A stretch of DNA of 64,000 bases from Siphonodentalium dalli (taxonomy: Eukaryota; Mollusca; Scaphopoda; Gadilida; Siphonodentaliidae): contig CP136063.1 of NCBI GenBank assembly GCA_032622095.1, positions 268,143,426-268,207,425 on the forward strand. The letters run 5' to 3'. A program made the translations under genes and the position numbers. Shown piece by piece: positions 1 through 10,170 of the stretch. How positions within the stretch are numbered: the stretch's first letter is position 1; each line of letters opens with the position of its first letter. A model generated the notes under the pieces. That model had not been told where the DNA came from, ran no database searches, and saw nothing but the letters and a program-made list of their open reading frames with translations.

Positions 1-403
1 TTCAATTTCAACAGACAGTGTCGATGGCATTCGTCACTCTACATTGAATTGTAGTTTAATGGCTTTTCTACGAACTTATACCGACTCGGGAAGCATAACA
101 TTTGAAGGAAATATATAAATGAAAATGATTCAATTGTAAAATGTCGCTGGAGTCGGGATCCGATTATGCACTTGGAATCTGACGTACGGTATAGAGATAT
201 CCGAAGATACTCGAAAATTAAACAAAAATTAAAAAAACATTAAGTTTCTTTTAACCCTTTACCCAACAAACCGGCCAAAACCGGCCAAATAAAGCTTCAA
301 CAGCCTAAAATATCTTCGGTCTGACTCAATAGAACCATACAAATATGGATATCATTGGAACCGGCTCCTTGACCACATTGTGATAGTTACAGTTATGCCA
401 TGT

Positions 404-472
404 GCCAATGCATTCTCTTATATATGCGAGTCGACCATAGGTCGCCTCGCATATATAAGAGAATGCATTGGC
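404..472. repeat. Perfect-arm hairpin, first of an inverted pair
   Basis: Two 27-bp complementary arms (404-430 and 446-472) flank a 15-bp centre that is itself an interrupted palindrome. The arms begin GCCAATGCATTCTCTTATAT. The same hairpin recurs at 551-619 with its centre reverse-complemented, so the two hairpins are also inverted copies of one another inside the MITE. Confidence 0.85.
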
Positions 473-550
473 CTAAAAAAATCATTTTTTAACACTTTTT
501 ACCATTTTTTCTTACATTCTTTAACAATTTTATAATTTTTAATGTGTTAA

Positions 551-619
551 GCCAATGCATTCTCTTATATATGCGAGGCGACCTATGGTCGACTCGCATA
601 TATAAGAGAATGCATTGGC
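551..619. repeat. Perfect-arm hairpin, second of an inverted pair
   Basis: Reverse complement of the hairpin at 404-472, separated from it by about 78 bp of AT-rich sequence. Arms of 27 bp are identical to those of the first copy. The identity of four arms suggests recent formation or continuing gene conversion. Confidence 0.85.
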
Positions 620-649
620 ACAGGGCCATTCTGTTGGGTAAAGGGTTAA

Positions 650-1033
650 GGGGCGTTTTGTGTTAAAAGAAATGACTAAATAACGGAGATATTCAGAACT
701 GAATATTTTTGTTTAAATTAAAGAGCGTTTTATCTTTGAAGAGTGGTTTTAAAGAACGACCAAAAACATCGCCAAACCTTTATTATGGATTCGGGGGTAG
801 GCCCCGCGAGGGTTTGGGAGGATTATCCACTCCCCTACAACCCAATTAGGAATTTTTGGAGGGTCTGTGACATGGTTTCACAGTGCAAATGAGATAATGT
901 AGTGGTAAACAAATGATCTAGACATGTGTTTTTTATTTCCTCTTCTTTTTCAGTCTTTTCTTTGGTCTTTCTGTTCGTGATGTTTTTGTTGTTTGGTGTC
1001 GCTAGCCGCTTGTTGCTGTTGTCGTTGTTACTG
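650..1033. other. No gene recognised
   Basis: AT-rich sequence followed by a short GC-richer stretch near 790-850. It contains no long ORF, RNA gene or repeat that I recognise. Confidence 0.5.
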
Positions 1034-1471
1034 TTATTGTTGATGTGCTTCGTAATCTGCGCTCATATTTTTGTCAGCTATCTCCACCAGCACACCACTG
1101 ATGATAGCTCGGATTTCAGCAGCAGAATGGGTGGATCCACTGCTGGTGTTGTCGTTTGTGGCGATGGAGGACACCGGCTCGTGATGGTATTCCGGTGTTT
1201 GTGATGGTAAGGTGTCCATCTCCACATCTCGGTCGGCGGCAGGGGTGGCCGGAGTGACGTCAGTCGCCCCTGGTCCGCTGACTTGTGGCGCTGCAATGGC
1301 TATAGCGGTTGGTCTTGCTCTGCGGCCAAGTGCGAAGGAGCTGGGCGTCTCTCGTCTCTCTGTTTTCACCTGGCCCTCGTGTCGGTGTCCCTTTTCCTTC
1401 GAGAGGGGTCCTTTTCTACCTCTTCTCGCAGGTCTCTCCGTCCCTGATAGGTCGATGATGAACTTCAGCAA
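1034..1471 (-). CDS. Uncharacterised ORF fragment
   Basis: A 145-codon open frame lying in a local GC-rich island unlike the AT-rich flanks. The predicted product is rich in Arg, Lys, Ser, Thr and Pro. It has a basic N-terminal third (RRGRKGPLSKEKGHRHEG) and an acidic-polar C-terminal half, with no domain I recognise. The frame continues upstream of the first Met without a clear start, and stop codons follow at once downstream. It could be part of a mobile-element ORF1, a spliced host exon, or a chance ORF in GC-rich sequence. Nothing next to it helps to decide. Confidence 0.2.
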   Translation of the reverse strand: MLKFIIDLSGTERPARRGRKGPLSKEKGHRHEGQVKTERRETPSSFALGRRARPTAIAIAAPQVSGPGATDVTPATPAADRDVEMDTLPSQTPEYHHEPVSSIATNDNTSSGSTHSAAEIRAIISGVLVEIADKNMSADYEAHQQ

Positions 1472-2201
1472 CCGGATTACGACTAACAGAGGGACCCGGT
1501 AAGAACCGGGTTGGTGTGACCCGGTATGTAATACACAGCTGAACGTGGCTTCCTGACCGATATAGATTCCATGCCAGACAGGGATCCACGTTGAGTGAGA
1601 TCAGCACTGACTGACCATTGAAATAACGTTCCACGTTTGAACTATGATCTGACCATCAGTATACTTAAACATAATACGGGCGATGCACACCATGCATTTT
1701 CAAGCATAAAGCAGGACAACACTTGGTCAAATGTCTCATATTTATTGATCAGTATCATTGTTCAGTGTTTCCGGAGTCAGAAACTAACCCAAAACATGAT
1801 ATGCTTTCTATCGATTAAACGATATAGACAAATCGAATGACACCAATAATCTATAATGTACATTGAACATGACACACTTGGTTCATGTACATACGCATCA
1901 TGAAGATGACAGTGAGTTTCGATGAAATAGTTGATTAAAATGTTATGGAACGGTATTGATGCCACCCTAATTGTTACAACGTAACCTTAGAAAGAGATAA
2001 GATGCAGCATTATCTTGCTTGTGACAACGATACCACAATGGCTCATTTTGGAGATCACATGTTAACTTATATAGCAGACAGACAAACGGACATACATCCG
2101 CAAATTTTGATGTATATGTATTGGTCATATTTTGACTGTGCTATGGAAACCTAAAACGATAGCCGACGGCAATAAAACAGTTATATATCTTTGTATTTCA
2201 G
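1472..2201. other. No gene recognised
   Basis: Mostly AT-rich sequence with short chance ORFs on both strands. The last bases form the pyrimidine-rich acceptor (TTTGTATTTCAG) of the exon candidate that follows. Confidence 0.5.
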
Positions 2202-2354
2202 TTGTCACCATATTGCTGGGTTTACAAATGCCACATATTCAAGCACCTGTGGCGGCAAGTGTGATCATCGGGGTGTATGTCCTGTACTTCGTGGCATTCG
2301 TGATCCTGCATAAACTGATACCAAAGATTTTAGATAACTACTTCAGTACAGCTG
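2202..2354 (+). CDS. Candidate internal exon of a membrane protein
   Basis: A 153-bp open segment lies between an acceptor-like site (TTTGTATTTCAG ending at 2201) and a consensus donor (CTG|GTGAGT at 2355). It begins two bases into a codon and ends one base into the next, so it is a symmetrical exon. The translation is strongly hydrophobic in its first half (VVTILLGLQMPHI), then has a second hydrophobic run (APVAASVIIGVYVLYFVAFV) and a short basic-acidic tail, consistent with two membrane segments. I do not recognise the family. An exon-like ORF of the same phase lies far downstream at 52622-52762, but linking them is speculation. A chance ORF between fortuitous splice-like sites cannot be excluded. 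Confidence 0.4.
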
Positions 2355-2968
2355 GTGAGTGTCACAATTTGTTCAATTTGTAATGCAAGGAGTCTGTCCT
2401 TCAGTCACAACAACAACAACACCACCACCACCACTATTATTCATAGAATTCCTGCTGTCCCTCCAAATGACATAAACGAATAGAACACCATGTAAGATAG
2501 TGAACTTAGGCGCGTGGGTTTCCATCATATACTCTATAAACTCCATTTGGACCCCGCGTTTGAATTTAACAACTGCATGGTACCTGCAACTGTCTAAGTA
2601 TTGGATATTTTAACCTCAGGTCCTGTTGGAAATATGTGCAGCTAATGGTTGTTTCCACATAACAGGCCATATATTGGACATTCCTTTCCATGAGTTACTG
2701 CCATGTATTGTCGCCCATTGTGGTTGCGCGCGTCCGTCAACAATTTTGTTAGCGCACAACACATGCCACGTCCCTCAACCGATAGTCTCCAAACTGCATA
2801 CGGATATTCAATGTGACCTCTACATATCTATTTTTCATCAAACTCACTAAATATCATGGCCGGCAACAGTCATTTTGGATTTCAGATTTAAATTCGTCGA
2901 CACAGCCTGCAGCCCACATTATTTGGAGAATTGTTTTGAAACTTTACACACGCTAAGAACAATTGGTT
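2355..2968. other. Non-coding, with a short ACA/CCA microsatellite
   Basis: If the preceding exon is real this is intron. A short (ACA)n-(CCA)n microsatellite lies at about 2408-2445. I see no further exon, RNA gene or element end before the transposon that begins at 2969. Confidence 0.5.
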
Positions 2969-2983
2969 CACTGAGAAAAAAAG

Positions 2984-3340
2984 GTTGGTCAATATGACTA
3001 ACTTGGGTTAGTAAACAGCTTGTCCTGGAGATGACTAACTTAGGTTAGTCAAAATGACTACCTGGAAAAGTTAATCATCATGACTAGGTTAGTAGTAGTC
3101 AACATGACCAGCATATGCTTAGTCAACATGACTAACATTGAGAAGTTAGTCATCATGACTAGGCTAGTAGTAGTCAACATGACCAGCATATGCTTAGTCA
3201 ACATGACTCACTAATATTGCATGAGTCACAATGACTACTATGATTTGAGTCATAATGACTAATTCTATTTGAGTCATAATGACTAATTCTATTTGAGTCA
3301 AAATGACTAAAGTAATTTTAGTCAGCATGACTAGAACTGA
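2984..3340. repeat. Subterminal TTAGTCA/TGACTAA repeat array
   Basis: Degenerate tandem and inverted repeats built on TAGTCAnnATGACTA, including a nearly exact duplication of a roughly 70-bp block (around 3060-3125 and 3142-3205). A shorter set occurs at 6355-6440 inside the right end. The motif resembles AP-1-type bZIP half-sites (TGACTAA). In such elements subterminal repeats usually bind the transposase, which is inference here. Confidence 0.7.
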
Positions 3341-4254
3341 GTAAGGATATTCCCGGCCTGTTCCCTGCACGTGGAGTAAAATGTATTTGAATGTCTAAAT
3401 GTCTAATTATCCGAGATAAAGGGAGTCACTCTAAACTGTTTTATTGTTATCTCTCAACCAATACGTTGCAAGACACCAAATAATTATTTACTGTATACTG
3501 AGAATATTCAAAATAAACATACATGTACATATACATGTATACATATATTCAAACAAACAGATTCAAATTGTCAATAAATTTAGAGTTCCCTCTCTTACAA
3601 CAATGAGCACTGTGCCAGGAAGAGTGATCTGTCTATTGTAGCCCGATCAGGCTATTGTAGTTAATCTGTGGTTCGTTCAGACGTTTCTTTATACCATCAT
3701 AAATATCGCATAAATTGTATGCAAATGTTGTAGTTCCTACTATATGTACACTGCATTATGTGAACAAAGCCAAATTCTGTTCGAGAACCTGTTGTAAAGT
3801 ATGTAAATAGCATGCGATAAGCAAAATACTCAATGCAAAATATTGTTATAGTGCTCATTAGTCCTCGCCACAAGATTTTGGTGTTGAATGGGTCACCGGA
3901 ATCACTCTCCCCAAAAAATGCCACATTTTCTGTGTCGGCATACATGTATGAACAAACAAACAAACCTCACACAAAGAGAGTTTAATGTATTTAATATATG
4001 ATCAATTTTGGTACAGCCATAGTGAATAAATTATTCTCGATTCGCAGCTATGCATCATCGAGTCAATGTCATTGCCTGATCACCAGAGCCATATAATGTA
4101 GAATTTCGTGAAATATGGTTTCCAATTATGGAAGAGGTTATTTCCTAGCAAAGCAGAAATGTCCGAATCGTTCTGAATGATAGCCACACATGTTTTGATA
4201 AGAACATGATGCATCTGGACATTGGATTAGTCTACATGTGCATGTACCTGTATA

Positions 4255-4453
4255 CAGTAATGCCCAAAGCAATTGACCACTTAACCACAGCAGAAATATG
4301 GGTGACTTTTCATGATTGAGTTGGAAATATAACCTGTTGCCATTTATCAGAAATCTCTCAATGAATGGCAACAAGCCATATTTCCGACTAAATCCTGAAA
4401 AATTACCCATCATTCTGCTGTGGTTAAGTGGTCAATTACTTTGGGCATTACTG
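4255..4453. mobile_element. Palindromic Tc1/mariner-type MITE
   Basis: A 199-bp element that is almost one complete palindrome. Its ends are CAGTAATGCCCAAAG and the complement, and each end is flanked by TA (4253-4254 and 4454-4455), the target duplication expected for Tc1/mariner. Complementarity continues through most of the interior, including the two copies of TTGCCATT near the centre. There is no coding capacity. It lies inside the larger TIR element 2969-6472. Confidence 0.75.
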
Positions 4454-4692
4454 TATATGACACTGATATTACTGCGTTGTTGATGCTATTAACCATGATC
4501 AATCATACCATGGCCGACCTTTGTACCTTTTAAAGTCAGCATTATAAACCGGCACCACAGAGTGTATATTTCTGGCATGGCTGGACGCTGCATTGATGAT
4601 GCAGTTGCGAATGTCGGTCAGTGACCAACTTCGAATGTTCATTAAACCGTAAACAAATTATTAATTGAAATATTGTTTTGTGTATATATGTA

Positions 4693-5021
4693 CCCCGCTC
4701 GACAAAACAAGTGTCCATTGACACCGCTGTGTATTTGCCGTTCGGCCGCAGTGTCAGAGTTTGTAACTGCGGCTGAGCACTGCGGCCGAACGGCAAGTAC
4801 ACTGCGGCCGAAGACAAGTACACCATGGTTAGATTTCTTGTTTGTATCATGGTTTTCAGTTTAATGAACGTACACCGCGGCAACTACACCATGGACGAAT
4901 GGCAAGTACACTGAGACCCAACTGTAGTTAGCCGGTGGAGCCGCATAGTTGTTGCATTTCGGCCGCGGTGGCAACACTAACCGCACTGAGGTTAAGTGGA
5001 CACTTGTTTTGTCCAGCAGGG
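4693..5021. mobile_element. TA-flanked MITE-like element
   Basis: Inverted ends of about 25 bp share GACAAAACAAGTGTCC, and TA lies at both outer edges (4691-4692 and 5022-5023). A second inverted repeat near the left end pairs about 4730-4755 with 4777-4802 (GCCGTTCGGCCGCAGTGT and its complement). No ORF of note. The ends are less perfect than those of the MITE at 4255, so the boundaries are approximate. Confidence 0.45.
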
Positions 5022-5110
5022 TAGTTAACACAGTGCATGGCGCTCACGAAAAGCTGGACTGGGTGTAAGGTGGCCATGTGAAAATGTAATGCACAGTACA
5101 GGAGTTGCAA

Positions 5111-5158
5111 AATATTAATAGTACTGTAGAAAAATATTTCTACAGTACTATTAATAAT
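5111..5158. repeat. Perfect hairpin with 22-bp arms
   Basis: Arms at about 5111-5132 and 5137-5158 (ATTAATAGTACTGTAGAAA and complement) with a 4-base loop. As RNA it would form a strong hairpin. No surrounding sequence suggests a microRNA gene, and it may be the remnant of another fold-back insertion. Confidence 0.8.
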
Positions 5159-5246
5159 ATGGTTTAATGGCGGTATGGTATAACCAGTGTCATTAATGAT
5201 TAACGCCCTACGACCTTGTTAGAGGGGACGATTAATTAGAGCATAC

Positions 5247-5685
5247 CTGTTGTACGTTACTACGGTACATGTAAAAGCTTGTGATGGATTCAGTGATAAT
5301 GTGTGTCCAAGAATTGGGCCCGTATCTCCGAGATTATCCGTCATTTCATAAATATTTCACAACAATATCACATCATCACCGGCGTTTCGATCAAAAGAAT
5401 AGCCGACTTCGTAACTGGGCGATGTGTCATGGAGACATGGTTCTCAAATCACTTTTCGATGAAAATTGAAGAATAGCTGTAGTACGTTACTAAAAATTGC
5501 GATGGATTCAGTGATGATGTGTGTCCCAGAATTGGATTCGTATCTCTGAGATTATCCGTCATTTCATAAATATTTCACAACAATATCACAGCATTTCGAT
5601 CAAAATAATAGCCGAATCTGTAACTGGGCGATATGTCATGGTGACATGGTTCTCAAATCACGTTTCGATGAAAATTGAAGAATAT
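5247..5685. repeat. Diverged tandem duplication, unit about 210-230 bp
   Basis: Two head-to-tail copies (5247-5476 and 5477-5685) each begin CTGTnGTACGTTACT and share long blocks such as GATTATCCGTCATTTCATAA. The second copy lacks about 15 bp present in the first, and there are scattered substitutions. Short ORFs in each copy are in different frames and broken, so they are not taken as coding. Confidence 0.85.
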
Positions 5686-6718
5686 GATCCATTTTCCTTT
5701 GTACATATACTCGTAGCCTTGAACATGTAACAAACTTGTGACTGACTCATGAGTCATGACTGATCCGTGATGTCATAACTCTGACTAATTTCTACATAAA
5801 TGTATGTTTCGTAATCCTAGTCACCAGTGGTTGACTCTTGTCAGACTTGTGAGTCAATTGGACGGTTTATAATTTTGTGAAACTTAAGTATCTGTCTTTC
5901 GAACTTCACAACATTGTCGTACATGTACGTGCATGTCATTGTCAAGTGTATTAAATCCCACTGGCAGTGGCACTGAATTCATTGACTTCGCCTGTTTTCG
6001 GAGGTTATAACCTCTTGTCCCTTTCATATACAAACATAATCCAGACAGTGCTAACACTATTCCAGGTTATTAAGAAGAAAGTTAGGTCCAATTTATTTGC
6101 TAAAACAATCTAAAAGTTTGTAAAACACGAACACACAACGCACACGCAACGTTCTTTCACCTGAAGCATATTTCTATTTTTCGTACTATAGACCTCGTAC
6201 CATAAGTGCAGGGGTAAAATAATTATGCCACTTGAATGATAACGCTGTATAGTTTCTGGAACACTTTAATTGCGATAAGGTATGAGTTATAAAACGTAGC
6301 TTATGTTCAGTAGCTATATATCTACTTATAATTATTATTTTTTTCATTGTCAAGTTGACTAACTCAAAATTAGTCACGATGACTCGTGGGACGGCACGGG
6401 TTAGTCAAAATGACTCCAAATATCCATGACTAACCCAAAGGTATTCATATTGACCCGTTATTTTTCTCAGTGTGGGATGCATCGTGTTAGCTCGTAAATA
6501 GTGTAAATTGGGTAAAATTCACCCCAAAGTGTAAGATATATTTCCGCTTGTATAGTCCGGAAACAGGGTAATACATATAATTTGTATTTTGTTACCAATT
6601 ATACACTGGGTACAGTATCCACGTCATAGAGTTCTTCGTTCACTTTTTGACGTTGATCACTAAGATGGTGGACGAAAACATAATCGACTCGTCTCGTTTG
6701 TGTGCGTATGTGCCAAGG

Positions 6719-8299
6719 TTCATCGAAAGAGTGGGTCCTATAGCTAGCAATTGCGTGTATAAACTAAGTCAATCATACACCAGGACATGCGATAAGTCAG
6801 ATTCTCAATGCAAACAGACTTCAAACCTAACAAAAAAATTAAAACCGTTCCTTTTGTACAAATTATTATAGAATATACAATACCAACATCAAACTGAAAG
6901 TATTCAAATGTCAATACTGAACTCAACCATTATATTATTGACGCTGTGTACGCAAACAGATTGAGCTTGTCGATTTTATCATATTCATTTCATTCATAAA
7001 ATGTCGATTTCAACGAAACTCGACGAACAACGTCATCGTGAAGCTTTCACCACCACCGAATTCGCGATAACCTCAATGTATCTTCTGCTTTGTTCATAAG
7101 TATGTGTTTTTATAGTCGATACCTGAAAATAGAAGGCATCTAATGATTATCAGATTCACGTATGTACTCTATGTAATATTAGGATAAATTAAGCGCGATA
7201 TAATAACGTATGCATGTATCATGAATTTCGATTTCGAGTCCAGTATTTTCTCCCGCCATGCCAGAGTGATTGGGATTGTCCCATTGCATGCGCGATTTAT
7301 ATTTTAGGACTCCATTGTAAATATTTGACAGTCCTTAATATGTCATATTCTCAATAAAATTAATGAACTTCACTGTGCATAATTCCGATAGTAACTCCCC
7401 TCATTTTTGGAACGCCCGCAATTGAAAGATACACACGTTTATTTCCGATCTACTGTGCGACACAATTGGTCTCTAAAATTAAAAACACCAGTGACGTTAA
7501 TAAGACCATACGCATAATTAACGAACCACACGCATATAACTTCATAGATGCGTATTCCCATCAAATAATATTAACTTAGGCCTTATATCATGGTGTGATT
7601 ATATTACTCTCCAGACATTCACAAGGGTTCATCGGCAGTGGGGTCTATAGCAATTTCGTGTATAAATTAGGTCAATCGTATCATACATCAAAGAATGTGA
7701 GAAATCAGAGATTCACGATGCAAACAGATTACCAGCTCACAGACTCAGACTTGAAACCTAAATAAAAAACTTTAAAAGCCATTTTAAGTATTTTACTGAA
7801 ACGAATCATTATAGTATTGACGATGTGTGCGCAATCCAATTGTGATGTGTATTATACGAAGAAGCTTGTTGATTTCATCATGTTCACTTCATTCATAAAA
7901 TGTCATCATGTCGATTTCAATGAAACGCGACGAGCAACGTCATCATGTAGCTTTCGCCATCGACCGAATAATCTGAATGTACATGTCTTCTGATTTGTTC
8001 ATAATTATTTGTTTCTTGTCCGTTCTTGTGAAATTAGAAGGATATCTGAGGATTATCAGCATTTCCAGTATTGTCCCCAGCCCAGCCAGAGTGATTTGAG
8101 ATTTTCCCATTGTACGCGACATTTATATTTTAGACCACTCCATTGCAAATATTAGACAGTCCATAATATGTTATAATTATGTTCTCAATAAAATGTAAAC
8201 AACGTCTACGAATGAACTTCACTGTGCATAATTCCGATAGTAACTTCCCTCATTTTGGAAAGCCGGTCATTGAAAGACGCACACGTTTATTTCAGATTA
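6719..8299. repeat. Diverged segmental tandem duplication, unit about 0.7-0.9 kb
   Basis: Unit A (6719-7450) and unit B (7627-8299) share the same order of blocks: GTTCATCG, GTGTATAAA, TTCATAAAATGTC, TTGTTCATAA, CTCCATTG, and TTCACTGTGCATAATTCCGA near the end. Divergence is appreciable and unit A has extra sequence, so the duplication is old. No reading frame is conserved between units, which argues against a coding gene. The flanks 6473-6718 and 7451-7626 hold nothing I recognise. Confidence 0.8.
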
Positions 8300-8672
8300 C
8301 GATATTAATGCTTTAAGCCCACCGATCTGTGGAACATGTCAAAGTATTGATATATATTCTAACAATAATATTACACTAAGTTATTACTTACTTCGCGATT
8401 AGCAATATTTGATGACAAATCACTGTAACAGTTTTGTTTACGTAACAATGGTTTCAATGTGCGTCATATTTGTTATTCGATAACTTTCAAAAGTGTCAAA
8501 CCACCGTATACAAAAAGGCTTAGCCGTACGGGCACCCAAATTGTTCAGGGGGGGGGGGGGGGCTGAGACTCTTTGCCCAAATTGTATTAAATGATGTATT
8601 CATGGTTGTTACACAGTTTTTGTAGAGTATACCTTGACTATACGATACGCAGAAGTTAAGAGATATTATAAG
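8300..8672. other. No gene; contains a 15-G run
   Basis: AT-rich spacer with a homopolymer of 15 G at 8548-8562. It has no ORF or repeat structure that I can assign. Confidence 0.6.
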
Positions 8673-8806
8673 TTACACGGCATTGTTGAGGGGGGACATG
8701 GTGTGGTATGCCCCGGTAGAGGCCCTTATCCGAGGCGATAGCCGAGGGGGATACGAGAGTCGGCCGGGGCATACCACACCGTATCCCCCCTCAACAAGCC
8801 GTGTAA
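8673..8806. repeat. Fold-back (MITE-like) element, 134 bp
   Basis: Arms of about 45 bp pair TTACACGGC...TTGTTGAGGGGGGA...GGTGTGGTATGCCCCGG on the left with the complement on the right, leaving a centre of about 45 bp. The GC content is much higher than in the flanks. An open frame crosses it only because of the palindrome. The spacer 8807-9131 holds nothing else I recognise. Confidence 0.75.
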
Positions 8807-9131
8807 TGTATTTATCCCCGGTCCCTATTAACAAGATGATCTCACAGACATACAGCGCGGAAACGAGCTATGAACAGTAACTCTATTTTGTTAGGCTGCT
8901 CATACGATGAATATGATTATATAGCTGTTTCCACAATTTGTCCATAAATACTTTCTGGCCTCGGTTACTTTTGGAAACTATCTGTTAGTGGATATAAAAT
9001 GGAGCAACATATTTCACAAAAGTAATGACACATAAGTCGGACATCCTAAATAAATGAGGCAAGAGTAACACCATAACCAGCACACCAGGAATTAACTTGG
9101 CTTTGCACGATGTACTTTCGGACGTTCAAAC

Positions 9132-9177
9132 TTTTGCGGGGTAATATCAGTTTTACAAGGGGCATACGAGATTGTTA
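9132..9177 (+). repeat. Isolated part-unit of the 88-bp satellite
   Basis: This 46-bp block (TTTTGCGGGGTAATATCAGT then TTTTACAAGGGGCATACGAG then ATTGTTA) matches the second half of the repeat unit arrayed at 42463-43055, more than 33 kb away. It shows that the satellite unit also occurs singly in the genome. Confidence 0.6.
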
Positions 9178-9239
9178 AGATAAGATAAGATAATTTTAAT
9201 GCATGAAACACCCGTAATATAGGCAGTATGCAATGATTA

Positions 9240-9362
9240 TCTAATATATATTTTGGGATTTTTGTTTGTTTGTTTGTCTGTTAGCTATGGCCGGGAAAAC
9301 TGCTGGACGGATTGAGCTGAGAACGTCAGAGCACTCATTCTCCAATCCACCGCCACCGCAAT
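9240..9362 (+). mobile_element. Helitron-like copy A, 5' part
   Basis: Starts with TCTAATATATATTTTGGG preceded by A, as expected for Helitron 5' ends (TC start, insertion between A and T). The first about 75 bases match the Helitron start at 26488 closely. The copy is interrupted at 9363 by the LTR retroelement. Its presumed continuation begins at 26252, after the 3' LTR. Confidence 0.5.
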
Positions 9363-9829
9363 TGTGACATAACGCCCCATTATAATCTCACAACTTGATT
9401 CAAACTATACGAATGTCCCAATATATAGAACACCAAACTCAAATATTCGTGTTCAGTTTCTTAACTAAACCTCACACGTCTTACTCCCAGCGAAGACAAA
9501 CACACAATGAAGATGCTCCCAAATATGGTCAAGGAAAATGACCATAACGGCGGAACCAATCCCGATGTGTATTGCCAAACGCCTCATCTAATATGCATCC
9601 CAAATAGTATATAAGAAACAGCCACATCCCATCACATCATGCTTTCACTAGACTAATCTCATCTCGAGGTTCATACACCTCTCCAGGCATCACCCACACC
9701 AGGCATCACCCATTCGGGGACCTTACTTCGCGGCGACTTGATTATCACATTTGTATACACTGCTTGTATCTTATTCACGACGTAATAAAGACTTGTACCT
9801 ATATATATCTATGTGTTCATTACCTCACA
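9363..9829 (+). repeat. 5' LTR
   Basis: 467 bp beginning TGTGACATAACGCCCC and ending TTACCTCACA. It matches the 3' LTR at 25777-26251 with few substitutions and a short TA-run length difference near the end. It contains a TATATAA box at 9608 and a polyadenylation signal AATAAA at 9784-9789. Both LTRs share TAGT after the terminal CA, so the exact right edge could be four bases further out. Downstream, TGGTACCGTGAAC at about 9839 is a possible tRNA primer site. Confidence 0.9.
9608..9614 (+). promoter_or_regulatory. LTR TATA box
   Basis: TATATAA lies about 245 bp into the LTR and is conserved at 26022-26028 in the 3' LTR. It is followed by an AATAAA about 170 bp later, which is a normal U3-R arrangement. 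The transcription start is not determinable from sequence alone. Confidence 0.5.
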
Positions 9830-10014
9830 TAGTATTAATGGTACCGTGAACAGTTCTTCGTCTCACCACACAACTTGAAGTCTCGGCCACTAAACGATCA
9901 CAACAAAGCAGAAACAATCTCAAGCCGCTACTCAACCACGGGGATACAGCCTTACACACCAGCCACGGAGAGACAGTCGTACACACTAGACCACTGCATC
10001 GGACAATCACAACT

Positions 10015-10170
10015 CAACCCTATGGGCACACAGGACAGCATACCTTACTCATCTGATATCGACGACCCAACCCTTTGGACACACCGGACCGCATACCATA
10101 CCTTTCTGATATAGACGAATCAACCTTTTGGACACATTGTATTCCTACGATCAGCTCACATCGTGTATCC
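10015..10170 (+). repeat. 53-bp tandem repeat, three units
   Basis: Units begin CAACCCTATGGGCACA, CAACCCTTTGGACACA and CAACCTTTTGGACACA at 10015, 10068 and 10121, so the period is exactly 53 bp; the third unit is partial. It lies in the leader of the LTR element. Confidence 0.7.

Larger units (their letters stand above)
251..649. mobile_element. piggyBac-type MITE
   Basis: A 399-bp non-autonomous element. Its ends are perfect 18-bp inverted repeats (TTAACCCTTTACCCAACA at 251-268, the complement at 632-649). The outermost four bases on both sides are TTAA, and the element proper begins CCC and ends GGG, which is the known signature of piggyBac insertion (TTAA target duplication, CCY ends). 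No transposase ORF is present, so movement would depend on an enzyme made elsewhere. The interior carries two long hairpins described separately. The superfamily call rests on the ends only. Confidence 0.75.
2969..6472. mobile_element. Non-autonomous TIR element of 3.5 kb
   Basis: The two ends are imperfect inverted repeats of about 45 bp. The left end reads CACTGAGAAAAA then GGTCAATATGA then TTGGGTTAGT, and the reverse complement of the right end reads the same three blocks in the same order. Both ends are followed inwards by many copies of TTAGTCA/TGACTAA. No target duplication is visible and no transposase ORF is present. The interior contains two smaller TA-flanked MITEs (4255-4453 and 4693-5021), a palindrome and a tandem duplication. 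The boundaries are supported by the ends matching; the superfamily is unknown. Confidence 0.5.

Noticed and set aside
926-1204. 92-codon plus ORF with a Leu/Phe-rich start
   Set aside because: It is antisense to the GC-rich ORF 1034-1471 and its hydrophobic start comes from a T-rich tract. Not supported as a gene.
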